Assembly (NCBI GenBank): GCA_003117195.1
Contig: BDSI01000021.1
Coordinates: 992,001 to 1,056,000 of the forward strand
DNA length: 64,000 nucleotides
From: Eudorina sp. 2006-703-Eu-15
Lineage: Eukaryota; Chlorophyta; Chlorophyceae; Chlamydomonadales; Volvocaceae
Direction of reading: 5' to 3'
A program made the position numbers and the translations under genes. This document shows, one piece after another, positions 30,703 through 43,358 of this stretch (positions are counted from its first letter, which is position 1; the number at the start of each line of letters is the position of its first letter). The notes beneath the pieces are model-generated. The model saw only the letters and a program-made list of their open reading frames with translations, did no database searches and was not told the origin of the DNA.

Positions 30703-32005
30703 GGTGGTAACCTTCAACTAGATTTTGTTAAGGTTCAACAGTGCAGAGGAGTGTATGTTGAATCTTTGTCGTGAACCGTACAGCTGCTCAGTGTTCGGCT
30801 TTTCGGCCATCAATGAACCATCGCATATTTCTCCCTAACGGCATCAGCACACAGCCGACCTATGCGTTTGGGCATCTTGGGTTCCTGGGTTCCTAGTTGC
30901 CTCTTGCCTGCTTTGCACTTCCTAAGCTGTTGGTGGTTGTTCGTTGCAAAATCGGTTGCAGGTGGCGTCGCTTCCTCGCTTGTTCAGAAGCGAGCAATGG
31001 GCTTCTTAGAAAGCCTTTGTCGTGGTAAATTTTGAGGGTTCTGCAGCGACGCGTTTCTGTGCGGTCCATCGGATGCCTTTAACGACCTCTCCACTCGCTC
31101 AATAAGCGCTCCTACCAACTCAAACGCACACAGACCACGTGAGCTTTTCGTTACGGCACACCTCCAAAGATAACGCCGCGATCATAACATGGGACGTCAG
31201 CGCGTCCAACGACCCGGCAATCAGTCTGGCTCAGTCGCAGACAGCTTGGAAGTCCACGCCTTTAAGATGTGGACCCTGGTTACCTTTCATATACTTGGGG
31301 ATGCTGATTATGTGGCCGGGACAATTTGTGGCGGGTGGTTTACCGTGGGTGCATCCGTCAACGGCACCGGCAGGGGAGGGAGACTTGGCGAGGGCCCGTG
31401 GTCATGAAAGCCGTCCGTACGAGTCGTAAAACAGGCAAGACGTAATTCTTGGGCAGCGCTGGCCATTCGTCGCGTACGCTATGGACTAAGCATGTTTGGG
31501 TGGTGTCGGATGCAGCCGTCCTGACTCTCTTGTGGATAACGGCTTGCCAGGCTGAAGCTGCAAGGGTCCCTTGCTACTTCACATTTGCAATCCGATGCCT
31601 TCATGTAAGCGCGGACCATAGGGGAGAAGGGAGCTCAAGTTGCCTACTCAACTGTCGAAGTGCTTGTGGTTCCGCGATTTCAGGGCAATGCTTTCGACGC
31701 TGCTTATTAACGCATGAAGATACCATAACAACATCAAATAGCTTCCTGTGCCGTCAATTTCGGTTTTCCATAGCAACCTGAGCCCGATCCACTCATAATT
31801 TTCCTATGTAATTTACTACACAAGCGATAGTGCATAAAGATACAATAACTGTGGTGCATGTATGGTTTTCAACCTGGTCTCAAATCGTACGGAATCCTGC
31901 CGAGCCACAATTCCGTCGTGCGGTCTCTGCTGCAAGCGATGTGCACTTATTGCCGCAGCCGATTTGCTTATCTTTACATTTCTTTGTCTGAAACAGAGCG
32001 ATAAA
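30703..32005. promoter_or_regulatory. Divergent upstream region of UROD and plastid EF-G
   Basis: This 1.3-kb region separates two divergently transcribed nuclear genes for plastid proteins and contains no supported gene. It must hold both promoters. A shared bidirectional promoter is possible but nothing in the sequence proves it. Confidence 0.5.
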
Positions 32006-35000
32006 ATGGCTCTGAAGTCTGGCATGAAGGCGTCGACTCGCCAGGCGCAGAAGCGTCAGGTGCAGACTCCGGTCTGCTCGGCCGCGAAGGCCGTTCAGGG
32101 CCCAGTGATGTCCCGCACCTATCAGGCTGCTATGAAGGTACGATTTGGTTGACAGATTGTTCATTCTTCGTGGCGGCGTTGGTCATTACTTTGCACCCTT
32201 ATCTGCAGGCTGGCTGCCGTCGGTCTGCGACCACGCGCGTGAGCCTGCGTCGTGCTGCGCGCCTGGCTTGCAATGCCTCGGCTGCTGCTGCACCGGCCCC
32301 GACTTACGGTGAGACTTGTGATGGCTCCCAGTCGGATACTTTATTCTCTTGACACAATTTTGCATGTCGTCCCACAGATTCTCGTCGTGAGTGGCCTCTG
32401 GACAGGTACCGCAACATCGGTATTATGGCCCATATCGATGCCGGCAAGGTGTGTCGGGCATTGCTTGGACCTGTAGTTGTGGTTGCACGCACCCACTCAA
32501 CAATTCAGTTCACGTAGGCGATGTTGTTTCTCTCAAAATGAATATTTGGTAGTGTTGAGGACCTGGTGGTGAAGCAGATTGTGCACCGACAGACTTCCGC
32601 TGGAGACCAGGACGGGGCACGGAGGTCTTCAGACCCCCAGGCCCCCATCTTGCGGTCGCATGGCATCTCCTCTCCGCCTCCCCCCTCTCTGTTCCATCAG
32701 CCATGTGGAACGTGTTTTCCACACTCGCTGTTCCACTCTGCATCCTCCCCTCGGCCTGCTCCTGGAGCTTGCTGCCGTGGTGCCCCCCAACCCCGCCCAC
32801 AACGGACCACCCCTCGCACCATCGCACCACCGTTGCACACTCGCAGACCACCACCACTGAGCGCATTCTGTACTACACCGGCAAGTCGTACAAGATCGGT
32901 GAGGTGCACGAGGGCACTGCCACCATGGACTGGATGGTTCAGGAGCAGGAGCGCGGTATCACCATCACTGCCGCCGCCACCACTTGCATGTGGAAGGACC
33001 ACCGCATCAACATCATTGACACCCCGGGCCACGTGGACTTCACCCTGGAGGTACGACAGCGACCGCAAGAGCGAGACAAGCGTAGGGCCGGGGGGTGTCG
33101 CGCTGCCAGCGAGTGTCCAGCCCGCTGCAGTGTGGTTCTCCACCAGTAGTCCCAAGTGGTGACCGCGTGGCGTCACACGGAACGGAACGGGGCTCTCGTT
33201 TGATTCATTCAGTCGCGATCATTGCCCTGGGGGCCGAGAGGGCTGTCAGGTCCTTGGCAAAAACGTTGATATTGCAGCCTCGCAGAAGAGGCTTGATTGC
33301 GTCGCTCTTGAAGGGACGCTCTCTACTAAGAGCACCGTTGCTTTCGCCCGTATGCTGGTAGCGCCGTTCGTCGTTCGTAGTTGCCCACCAAAAAATGCTG
33401 TTCTTCCCCTTCCTTCCGTAGGTCGAGCGTGCTCTGCGTGTCCTGGACGGCGCCGTGGCCGTGTTCGACGCCGTGTCTGGTGTGGAGCCGCAGTCGGAGA
33501 CTGTGTGGCGCCAGGCCGACAAGTACAAGGTGGGCACCCGGTGGCGGGTCGCACCCGGTGGCGGGCCCCGTGTCGGTGGACGTTTCCGCTCGGCGCAATG
33601 CTGCAATGCGAAATGCACTAACAGTCCGACAGCCGCACTCGCCGGTTATAGTCCCGGGAGGTATCAGATGGGCTGGAGGGCGTAAGCCGGGTCTCCCACT
33701 GCGGCTGTTTCTGATGCGGGCAGCGCAGAAGTTAGTTGCGGAGTTGTTCATTACCGACGTCACCGTTGGACCGATGCGGTTGTTTAGTGCTACGGCGTGA
33801 CCGACGGGTGATGCGGAATAAACCACCGACCAAACCCGCACATGGCTGTGGTACTACACGCGGCCGACGGTGTAACACACCACAAGGCATTTGGCACTCC
33901 GTGCACGGCTTTCTTCCGCACGCTTGACCACGCACACGGAAGTGGCATGTGGAATGAGTGTCGCGGACCCTGGCACAGCTCGCTGCCGGGGTGCACGTCT
34001 TGGTCCGCACAGCTGTTGCGTAGGATTTCAAAAGCCTTGCGGTGGGGTTGGCATGAAGGCCTTCGGGCGCGTCAATGTGGCACATCCTCCATCTCACCTG
34101 ATCCCCCGTGGTCGGCGTCTTTCCGCAGGTGCCGCGCATCTGCTTCGTGAACAAGATGGACCGCCTGGGCGCCGACTTCTACAACTGCGTCAAGATGGTG
34201 GTGTCCAACTTGGGCGCCAAGCCGCTCTGCATTCAGCTGCCCATCGGTACGTCGGGACGACTCGCTGCGGGTCCGCGAGGGACTGCAGCTGCGGCGATGC
34301 ACAATGTTCTCCCTAGAGGCATGTCGTAGGGACGGGGGGCGGGGCTGCCGCGCGTGTGGGCAGGCGGCAGTTCGAATTACTGCCAGGCATCAGGCAGTGG
34401 GCTGCTGCGCAGCAGATGCTAGCGAGAGACTTGCAAATGTGCAATCAATTCGTATGTCGACTTGTTGCTGTTGCTGCTGCGGTCTTTGGGAATCGGTTCC
34501 AGGCTCCGAGGACCAGTTCAAGGGCGTGATCGACCTGGTCAAGATGAAGGCCCTGATCTGGAGCGGTGAGGAGCTGGGCGCCAAGTTTGATGAGCTGCCC
34601 ATCCCGGAGGACATGGCGGAGAAGGTGAGAAGGGGCTGCGTCTTGAGGGCGCGGGTGTGAATTTGGCTGTGAGCTCCCTGACTCGGCCGAAGGTGTCATG
34701 TTCGGCGCGAGCTTTTGAGGGTGGGCCGCGGGCTTGTCGATGAGAGTTGTCGTCGTGGCAGTGGTCGCCGAGCCCGCGAGCCGCATCACATACGCATCAT
34801 CATACGCATCATAATACGCATCATAATACGCATCATAGTACGCATCATAATACGCATCATGTGAATCTAGTCGGTTGCGGGCGAGCGCAGCAAGGGAGAG
34901 CACACCACCTTGTGAGTGAACCCACGGATTGCAATTGCTGCCGCTGGCTGTCACTGGCTTTCAACCCTCGCTATCTGGCGCGCTGTGCCCGCCGCGTCAG

Positions 35001-38000
35001 GGTATATGACCTAGAACCTGCTGCTGTTCGTTACTCGTCCGTTCACACCCTCAGGCCCAGGAGTACCGCGACAAGCTGATTGACATGATTGTGGAGCAGG
35101 ACGACGCTGTCCTGGAGAAGTACTTCGAGGTGAGTGGAGTGGCTTCTAAACATGATGAAGGGGAAGAGGAGTTGGGCGGGCTGCCTGGCTTAACGCTCAG
35201 GCGAGCGGCTGCCAGGGGAGGAGGAGGCGCCGTGTTAAGATACGGGTGGGATGGTGCGGCCCATGATAGTATGGGGGAATGTGTTATTCAGGCAGGCAGA
35301 ACGAGAGGAGCATGGGGGAGTGTGTTTGTGAGTGTGCATGCGATTGGCATCACTCTCTGCTTCAGTGCGATGCGCCGGCAACCGCTGATCAATCACCTGC
35401 GAGCGGCCGCAGCCAGGGTTTGGTCGGTAGTGAAGTGCACACTGTTTTAGTGTTGGACACCCGGGTTCATTTCCCAACCTTGTGGCCAACCTTTTGGCCG
35501 TCATGAGCTGAGGCGACTGGTTACTTCAGTGAGGGTGAAGTGAAGTGACGTTTCATGGCTCAAGGGTTTTAAATCCGCTCGGGTTGATCTCCCCGGTCCC
35601 CGGTCCCTCTTAAACCCTCTGCAGGGTGAGATGCCGGACGAGGCCACCATTGAGCGCCTGATCCGCAAGGGCACCATCGCCCAGGCGTTTGTCCCGATTG
35701 TCTGCGGCACTGCCTTCAAGAACAAGGGTGTGCAGCCGCTGCTGGACGCCGTCACCAAGTACCTGCCCAGCCCGCTGGACATTGAGGCCGTGCAGGTGCG
35801 TGGGCGCGTAGATATGTTGTTCGGGCATGGGGTGTGCGCTTCCTTAAGTTCCGGAGTTGGGATCGCGCGAGAAGGTTTGGCAATTCTCCAGCCATGCCCA
35901 CCGTGGTGGGTCCAGCGCTGATGGGGCGGGGCCCTGCGTTGGGCGAGGCGACAGAGAGAGCCTGGGTTGCATGTGGGAAGGAGCGGAGCACCGCGTCAAA
36001 TTATGTGTTGTAGCTAACGCCGTACTGGACTCTCTGGCGGTGTTCCTCGCCTTCTGGCCATGAGGATTGGTCTAAGCTGGCCTGTCATGTGCTGACCGTT
36101 TTGTTTCCTCCTCCTGGCGTACCCTCCTCCTGGCGTACCCTCCTCCTGGCGTACCCTCCCCCCGGCACCCTCCCTCCCCCGGCAGGGTGTCGACATGAAC
36201 GACGCCGAGGTGACCATGATCCGTAACTCGGACGACGCCGCGCCGTTCTCGGGTCTGTGCTTCAAGATCATGACGGATCCGTTCGTGGGCTCGCTCACCT
36301 TCTGCCGCATCTACTCGGGCGTGCTGGAGGCTGGGTCGTACGCGCTCAACTCGAACAAGAACAAGAAGGAGCGCATCGGTCGCCTGATGATGATGCACGC
36401 CAACAACCGCGAGGACATCAAGGTGGCCTTCGCGGGTGACATCGTCGCCATCGGCGGCCTGAAGGATGTCGTCACCGGTGAGGCTGTGGTGTCTAGGGTC
36501 GCATCTGTGGCAGTTTCCAATTTGAAGACACGACCGAAATTAGCGCCTCGGGATGGGATGTTTGATCAATATACGGCATATGCTGGCTGTGTCGAGTAAC
36601 TCTGATGTCAGCGCTTCACGCGAGCCTCGAGGAATAGGGCTGGGCCGCACCGCTGCACTGTTCGTCATCCAGGCTGTGCGCCCGGGTATGTGCGAGATCT
36701 AGGCCTCGATAGGTCTGAAAGGGCAAACAATGACACTTTGAATTATTGTTGGAAACCATGCTCCCGCCTGACCCCCGCTGTGCCGCCGCGCTGTACGCCT
36801 CGTTGACTGACTGCCCTGCCCCACCCCTGTGTCCAGGTGAGACCCTGTGCGACGACAAGGCGCCCGTCATTCTGGAGAAGATGGACTTCCCGGACCCGGT
36901 GATCAAGATCGCCATCGAGCCCAAGTCCAAGGCCGATCTGGAGAAGATGGGTGTGGGCCTGAACAAGCTGGCGCAGGAGGACCCGTCGTTCAACTTCTCT
37001 CGTGACGAGGAGACCAACCAGGTGGGGAAATCCATCTGGGGGCTTGGCGGGGGGGACAGTCAAGTTGGACTCGTCCGGTCGGTGAACCCGACTTCGCACG
37101 CTTTGACAGTGCATCTGGAGCGGCGCTGACCTCCACGCCTGTTCTTTTTCGGCCGATGTTATTATTTTATCTGACGGCTTCTTTGGTGGCATGGATCAAT
37201 CGTCCAGGTCACGTTTGAAGACACGTTTGATGTCCTGGTCACGAGTCAAAAGCCGCTTGCGCCGCAGTTCTCGGACAGGGGCCCGCAAGCCCCGCGAGGT
37301 CATCCTGTCGCGACAGGTCCAAGAGCTTGCAGACTGGGTTCGCCTTGGTTGTGCTGCTGTCGAATCGTGGTGGTGTTGCTGTTGCTCCTGCTGCTGCTGC
37401 TCGCAGACGGTCATTGAGGGCATGGGTGAGCTGCACCTCGAGATCATCGTGGACCGCCTCCGCCGCGAGTTCAAGGTCGAGTGCGAGGTGGGCGCCCCGC
37501 AGGTCAACTACCGCGAGGGCATTAGCCGCTCCAACGAGGTCCGCTACGTGCACAAGAAGCAGTCGGGCGGCAGCGGCCAGTTCGCCGATGTGGCCATCCG
37601 CTTCGAGCCGGGTGAGCCGGGCACCGGCTTTGTCTTCAAGTCGGAGATCAAGGGTGGCTCCGTGCCCAAGGAGTACGTGCCGGGTGTGGTTAAGGGTCTG
37701 GAGGAGTGCATGTCGAGCGGCTCGCTGGCGGGCTTCCCGGTCGTCGACGTGACCTGCGTCCTGTACGACGGTTCGTACCACGAGGTCGACTCGAACGCGC
37801 TGGCGTTCCAGATTGCCGCCCGCGGTGCTTTCCGTGAGGCCATGGGCAAGTGCGGTGCGCGGCTGCTGGAGCCGATCATGAAGGTGGAGGTCATCACGCC
37901 TGAGGACCACATGGGTGACGTCATCGGTGACCTGAACAGCCGCCGTGGCATCATCAACAAGTTCGAGGACAAGCCAGGCGGCATGAAGCTGGTGCAGGCC

Positions 38001-38156
38001 TACGTGCCCCTCAGCGAGATGTTCCAGTACGTGTCGGTGCTGCGCGGCATGACCAAGGGCCGCGCGCAGTACACGATGCAGCTGGAGCGGTACGAGGTGG
38101 TGCCGCCCAACATCCAGCAGGAGATTGTCGCCAAGTCGAAGGCGGGTGTCGCCTAA
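32006..38156 (+). CDS. EFG1: Elongation factor G, plastid
   Basis: Twelve exons join in phase to 775 residues: 32006-32137, 32209-32308, 32378-32448, 32847-33050, 33422-33529, 34129-34246, 34503-34624, 35055-35129, 35625-35795, 36186-36477, 36837-37021, 37407-38156. EF-G is the GTPase that translocates peptidyl-tRNA on bacterial-type ribosomes. GTPase motifs are AHIDAGKTT (G1), RGITITAA (G2), DTPGH (G3), NKMD (G4) and VCGTAF (G5). Domains II-V follow, including [14 protein letters not shown] in domain III and the [13 protein letters not shown] segment of domain IV. The ~75-residue extension is Arg/Ser/Ala-rich with [12 protein letters not shown] before NASAA, an algal plastid transit peptide pattern. 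Intron 3 splits the P-loop exactly between Gly-Lys and Thr. A mitochondrial location is less likely given the transit sequence and the close match to bacterial or plastid EF-G. Confidence 0.96.
34790..34861. repeat. 12-bp tandem repeats in EF-G intron 7
   Basis: Six imperfect copies of a TACGCATCATAA unit inside the 34625-35054 intron of the EF-G gene. Confidence 0.95.
36106..36155. repeat. 16-bp tandem repeats upstream of the EF-G exon 10 acceptor
   Basis: Three copies of a TCCTCCTGGCGTACCC unit lie about 30 bp upstream of the acceptor at 36185. They probably act as an extended pyrimidine tract. Confidence 0.95.
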
Positions 38157-39130
38157 GCGGTGGCTGGTGCAGGATACACCGCATCCTGCTGGGTGACTTG
38201 ATGACTCGGGTTGGCGGCTGAGGCTGTGTGTGGGGAGCAGCTGCGGCACAGGACATCCTGGCAGCAGCAGCATGACGAGGGATTTGTTGGTCATTCAGGA
38301 CGGGACGTGACGTGCGTTGGCTTGGGCACGATTCGGGCCGGCCGATTGTGAGCATCGGTGGACACGGGGAAGGACACGACACGGTGGAGGAGCCTGGTTC
38401 ATGGAGGATGACGGGCTCGTGTTTTCTGGGTGAGAAGGATTCGAATCGTGACGTCTTGTGTGCGGTGATGCGTATTCGGATGTGGTTTTGTTTGTTGGAG
38501 TATGGTGGTGTGTAGTGGTGAGAGAAGGTAGCGGTGGACCTCCTGGAAGATGACTAATGGGGAAACGGTGGCTGCGAGTCAGCTAGCGGCGATTTTCCGA
38601 CGCTGGGTGCTGCGGACTGAAGGCCGGGATGACCTCCCGTGCGCGGCGAGAGACTGGCAATCCAAGTTTTGGAAGTGATTAGAGAGAGGGCTGCGAGTGA
38701 TGGACGTGCTGAGTGCGTGTTGTTGGGGAACATAAGCCCGGTATACTAGTCATCACTGAGCGGTGATGGGTCCGCAATGGCTCGTTCAGCTGCATTTGTA
38801 TCCTTTTGAATATCAATGCACACGTGTCACGAGCCGGTACCTGTCAACAAGATGTTCCCAGCAATGATCATTTTCTGTTCCGCCTGAACGGACAGATGGC
38901 TTGCAGTACCAACATTAGATTGTGTGCAGAAGACATCCATTCCCCGAGTCGTTGGCGGGGAGCCTAATGAGGCACTCGAGACAGCTTAGAGAGCCTGCGC
39001 GCAGGCGTGCCCGTTACAAGTCTGTTTACAGGCGCTCCAAACACTTCTGAACCCGCCGCTGCGTCTGGCCGGACCTGGGGTTCAATAACGTGGCACTTTG
39101 ATGGCCGTCGCACCCTGAAGGGCGGTCAAA

Positions 39131-39168
39131 GGAACCTGAGCCGCGAGAAGCGGGGTCCAGTGTAACAG
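39131..39168 (+). repeat. Dispersed repeat, second copy
   Basis: Contains TGAGCCGCGAGAAGCG, then GGGGTCCAGTGTAACAG, and matches 17971-18005 at nearly every position. The terminal GGGGTCC..GTAAC resembles the ends of the three repeats at 57942-58345. Confidence 0.8.
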
Positions 39169-40654
39169 TACAGGCGATGGAAGTATGTGTGCCCATACCG
39201 TCCTAAAAAAGATGGTCAGGGATTAACGCGATTAATACTCTAAGTGAAACAATCACAAAATGATAAACACTACTAAGACAATGTGTCCATGAGCCAAAAA
39301 CCACAACGTCGCCACACATTCGTAATCCGCGCCGCAGGATTGAAAAACGATTACGACGTGGCCACAGCGCCCGTTGTGAGCAAGGCAGTTGCGTCGGTCC
39401 TGTCGTTCTTATCCTGCCCGATGAGGGACACGATAGCCACCAGCCATATCCCGCCGACCGCTGCACCTGACATCTCCTGGTGCCGGCTGGTGCCCAGCTC
39501 CGGCTCCGGCGCTCCGCCCGGCACCTCCCGCCCGGTCCGCAGTCATGGAGAGAGGAGAGGTGCAGCGCCCATTCCAGCTCAGCATCCACGACTTTATTCG
39601 CCACATCCACCCACACATGGCCCCCAGGTTGTATGACGGAGTGTCAACCGTCCGCCTCCACTTGTCTGCTTACTTCGGTGACGGACGCAGCGCCCTTTCC
39701 GCTACGAGCTACCGCCCGCCACACCACCCAGAGACCAGTTCAAGGACCAGAGACTGGGCACAGCACACAGCCCCTTTGCACCCAGATCGCAGCGCGGCGG
39801 CCCGATTCAATAAGCCCGGCGCTGCCCGCTGCGCGACCCCGGCGCTCCCCCGCAACTACGTGAAACGGTCAATTTGCATCGCGAGATGGCAGAAAACTAT
39901 GCGCAATGTCGATACTCCTTTCCTCAATGCCTGCCATCCAGACAACCCAACTCGAGCCCAACCTTGACAAACCAACCATGGCTGAATCGACGCTCCAAAG
40001 AAATTTCGAGCGCCGTGCACAGCCGTGCAAGTGCCAACATGGCTACTGCAGTCATGTTGCGTCTGCCTGTTTTCCAGCCCCAGACGAAACCCTTCCACCC
40101 AATCGGGAAGAGTTACCCTAGGACGGAACCGTCCTTTTCACAAGTCTCAATATCCAACGTCATCCAACGTTGTCCTCGCGGTTCAGCGGAATAATTTAGA
40201 CCCAAACGAAAAATTAAACGGTGTTGCAAACGCCCATCACGCTGTAATCTGTGGCGTGTGATGGGCTGCCGTCCCGCGCGTTCCCCTTCTACTGTACTGC
40301 GGTCCGGGTCGTACAAGTAATGTCGCCGATGCGCCGCGGCGCCCTCCATACCCACTCAAACCTTACCACCTCCCCTCCACCGTATGCTCGAAACTGTCCG
40401 GGGCATGTTGCCTGCCGGACCTGCTGCCCGGTCCCGACAGGTCCAGGCCCGGCCGAGCCCCGGGCGCATCTCAAGCTGTGGTTGCCGACAACTTAAAAAG
40501 AATTGTGGTATGCGAACAGCGCACAAATCTCACGCATTCAACAACCCAACCAACACAAAACGGGAAGTGCTCGTACTTCAATGGTGAACCGGCAGTTCCC
40601 GGGGTAAATAAAGCTCTTGTGCGTCCGTCAACTTCACTTTTTTCGAATGTACCT

Positions 40655-40659
40655 TTACA
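40655..40659 (-). terminator. Candidate TGTAA poly(A) signal, 141-residue protein gene
   Basis: TTACA on the plus strand, about 280 bp past the stop of the minus-strand gene ending at 40937. Confidence 0.4.
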
Positions 40660-40936
40660 TGCAGGGGCTGCCCTGCCGCATGCACAAGTGGAGCTCACCG
40701 GCCGTGGTGCGCGCGCCGCCCCAGTCAGGCTGTCGTGACTGCGCAGCTCCGCGGCCTGCGCCTCTCCTGACGGCTCCGATGCCGCACTGGCGCGGACAGG
40801 GCGGGTGCGGACCTCGTCGCCAAGCTGCCCGATGCTGGGCCCGCAGGGCTTGGGGGCCCCTCAGCCTGCCCGCGGGTCCACTTGGCGCGTCCCAGGCCGC
40901 GACCGAACCGGCGCCCACCCACCGATAAGGTTGCGG

Positions 40937-43358
40937 CTAGACCTTGAGGATGCAGTAGGCCATGAAGTACAGGACGAAGGCGCCGCCCGACGCCACCATG
41001 TTCTGTGCAATTGTGTCCCCTGCACCACCCAACCGCGCATGGGGCAGATCAGCTGTTCAGATCAGATCAAAACGCACACACAACACGCGATGAGTGAAGG
41101 CTGCGAGCCGCAGCGCTCGCAGACGGTATGGACGGCATCCGTACAGCCAGCGAACAAGTGGACAAGACAGGAAGAGGCCGCGGCGGATCCGCTGTCGTGC
41201 ACATCAACTAATCTTTCGAGTCCCAGGGTGACCCCCGACATTGTTCGGGAGCATGAGATTATGGCTAGCTGCTGAGATGTGGAGTTGAGATCACAGTTGA
41301 TGGATTGAGATTCGCACGCTAGATCGGTGGCGAGTGCTGAACCCTCTGTCTCTGCAGATGTGCGGGTGAATGGATGAGGTGGGATCCTTGATTGGCAGGA
41401 TCGGCCGCCTTGGACCCTCGGTTCGTGTGGCGTAGGTTCGGTGTGATGATGGTTGAAGGTGTCCTATAGCATCATATAAAACCGCGACATAAACCCCTAG
41501 ACAGGGCCCGGAAGCCTATCCACACTGTAACGGTCCTACTTCTAACTAATCTTTCAGTCCGGAAGGGACGGTCCAACAAGTGCTGTGGTGGCATGTGCCG
41601 TGAAGGTGGTCCACATGATGGCGACAACGTGGAACGTTCTCTCGAGAACAGATCAGCTGCATACGTTCCACCGAAGTAACGCGAGCTTGACAAGTAGTAG
41701 TGCCGGTTCCTATGACGTTCGACCAAACACGCGGGGCTCTTCCGATCCAGTTTCAACGGAACCAATGAGCTGCCATCTATCAAAGTATGTAACAGACCTA
41801 AGGCCGACCTGGTCCCGGCGGGAACCTAGACACCTAGGGGGAGCTGGCGCGACTCCCGGACCCGACCCAGAAGTCAACAGGGAGTGCGGTGCATCCCCCC
41901 AGGCGGCGCGTCTGGACGCATCAAGGGGGGGTGGAGGTAGCTGCTGTGTTCCGCCTGGGGAAGGTGGTTGCTGTGTTCCAACTATGGGAGACACCTTCGC
42001 GACGGTACTGCGCCATGCGACCAACACTAGCCTGTTGTTCTTTTGTTGCTCTGAACGGCCATCCCGCCGCGCGCCGCCGTCATCTCTAAAGCTTTGCGAC
42101 CGCAGGGATATCCACTAACCACCACCGCCACCATCACCAACGTCATGGGGCGCGAGTGACAGTAAGAGGCAGAAGTGAACTTGCAAGTCCAGCCCAGCAC
42201 CGGTCACGCGCGCGAACGACTCGCCCTCTCTGACCCTGATCCAGGCGCACCAACCTTGATCGATCAGCCGCTCCATCTCGCACACTCTCTCGTAGTAGCG
42301 GTCCACCTGGACGCGGTCCGCATTCCGTCCGGATGACGCAAAAAACATCAACACGGCCCGCATCAGCGCGGAAACCAACTTGATCCAAGCGCCGCAAGGA
42401 CTGACTTAGGGGTTAAGCATGAAAGCCGCAGTGTCCAGCCGCGCTACCCAACCGCAGCAGACCCGCTGTGTGACCCAAGATTCGCCTGAACAACATGCTC
42501 CGGCTAACGACTGAGTTGTGTGCATGTGGCATGCGTTCGCTTGTAGGATGTGCTCGTTGGGGCGAGGGACGATGGATGCGGCTGTTCGGGATGCTTGGTA
42601 TGTCCGTCGGTTACGGTAAGGCCGCACAACAAACTGGCTCGGAAGGGCCAAATGGTAACGGCAGCTGGCGCACCTTGTCTGCATCCAGCCCGTACACCTC
42701 AAAACATTGGCGTCGCTCCGATGGCGTCCGCGCAGTGCTGCATGCTTCGTATGCGTCCCTGTGCGACGGGAGTAGTAAAGGAAGTTAAGTTTGAAGAATG
42801 AAAACCGTACATCAAGTATGTTCATCTCTTCGTCTCAGTGGGCAGTGCAACTGCTTGCAACGATTTCAAAAAGAAACAACTCGAAGCTTCTGTCTCGACG
42901 GAAACCCTAGAAATCCTCCCCATTCAAGCCAGGTTTGCAAGTGACTGCTGGCAACAGGTTGAATTACATGACAGACACACAGCTTTGGGCATGTAGGATA
43001 CAAGGCACTGTTCCGGAACTGAATCCCACGTCAGCAAATACACCAAGAACCATATGCCCATGCTTGACCATGTCGCAGAGACCGCAAAACCAAAGCATAA
43101 GCCAAGGCACAAACCAAGAATACGAACCCTCCTCCGAAACGTCCCTGCATACCTGACATCGTTCAGTGACAACCGGACGGGCGACGCAGTGAGCTGAAAC
43201 ACGCCGCACATGTTGGGGTTTGGCTCTGGCCGCTGCATTTCACCGTGTCCATTTCGGGGAAGAGCCCCCGACGCAGAGGCACACACAAAGACCGTCCGCG
43301 GTCGCGAAGGCCGTCGGACATGACCTCCTGCATAACTCAAAGGCTTGACTGTGGCCAT
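40937..43358 (-). CDS. Small plastid-targeted single-span membrane protein, unknown family
   Basis: Four exons join with matching phases to 141 residues: 43153-43358, 42674-42758, 42255-42306, 40937-41019. No single open frame reveals this gene. The N-terminus (MATVKPLSYAGGHVRRPSRP) is basic and free of acids, and RTVFVCASASGA resembles an algal chloroplast transit cleavage region. The next part contains LNDVRDAYEACSTARTPSE, RRQCFEVYGLD and KVDRYYERVCEMERLI, a helical segment with three cysteines (two 12 residues apart). It ends with a hydrophobic stretch, MVASGGAFVLYFMAYCIL, then KV and stop, so a C-terminal membrane helix with a very short tail. I do not recognise the family. Three junctions with consensus splice sites and a continuous amphipathic sequence argue that it is real. 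A thylakoid or envelope location is inferred. Confidence 0.7.

Larger units (their letters stand above)
38157..40936. other. EF-G 3' region and downstream intergenic DNA
   Basis: About 2.8 kb with no gene I can support. Open frames at 39480-39863 and 39545-39967 match nothing known and overlap each other in different frames. The copy of the TGAGCCGCGAGAAGCG repeat at 39131-39168 contains the first clear TGTAA after the EF-G stop (39161-39165), about 1 kb away. The right end holds the 3' UTR of the minus-strand gene ending at 40937. Confidence 0.45.

Noticed and set aside
37239..38294. 351-codon minus-strand open frame
   Set aside because: It is the exact complement of the large last exon of EF-G, whose protein sequence is beyond doubt.
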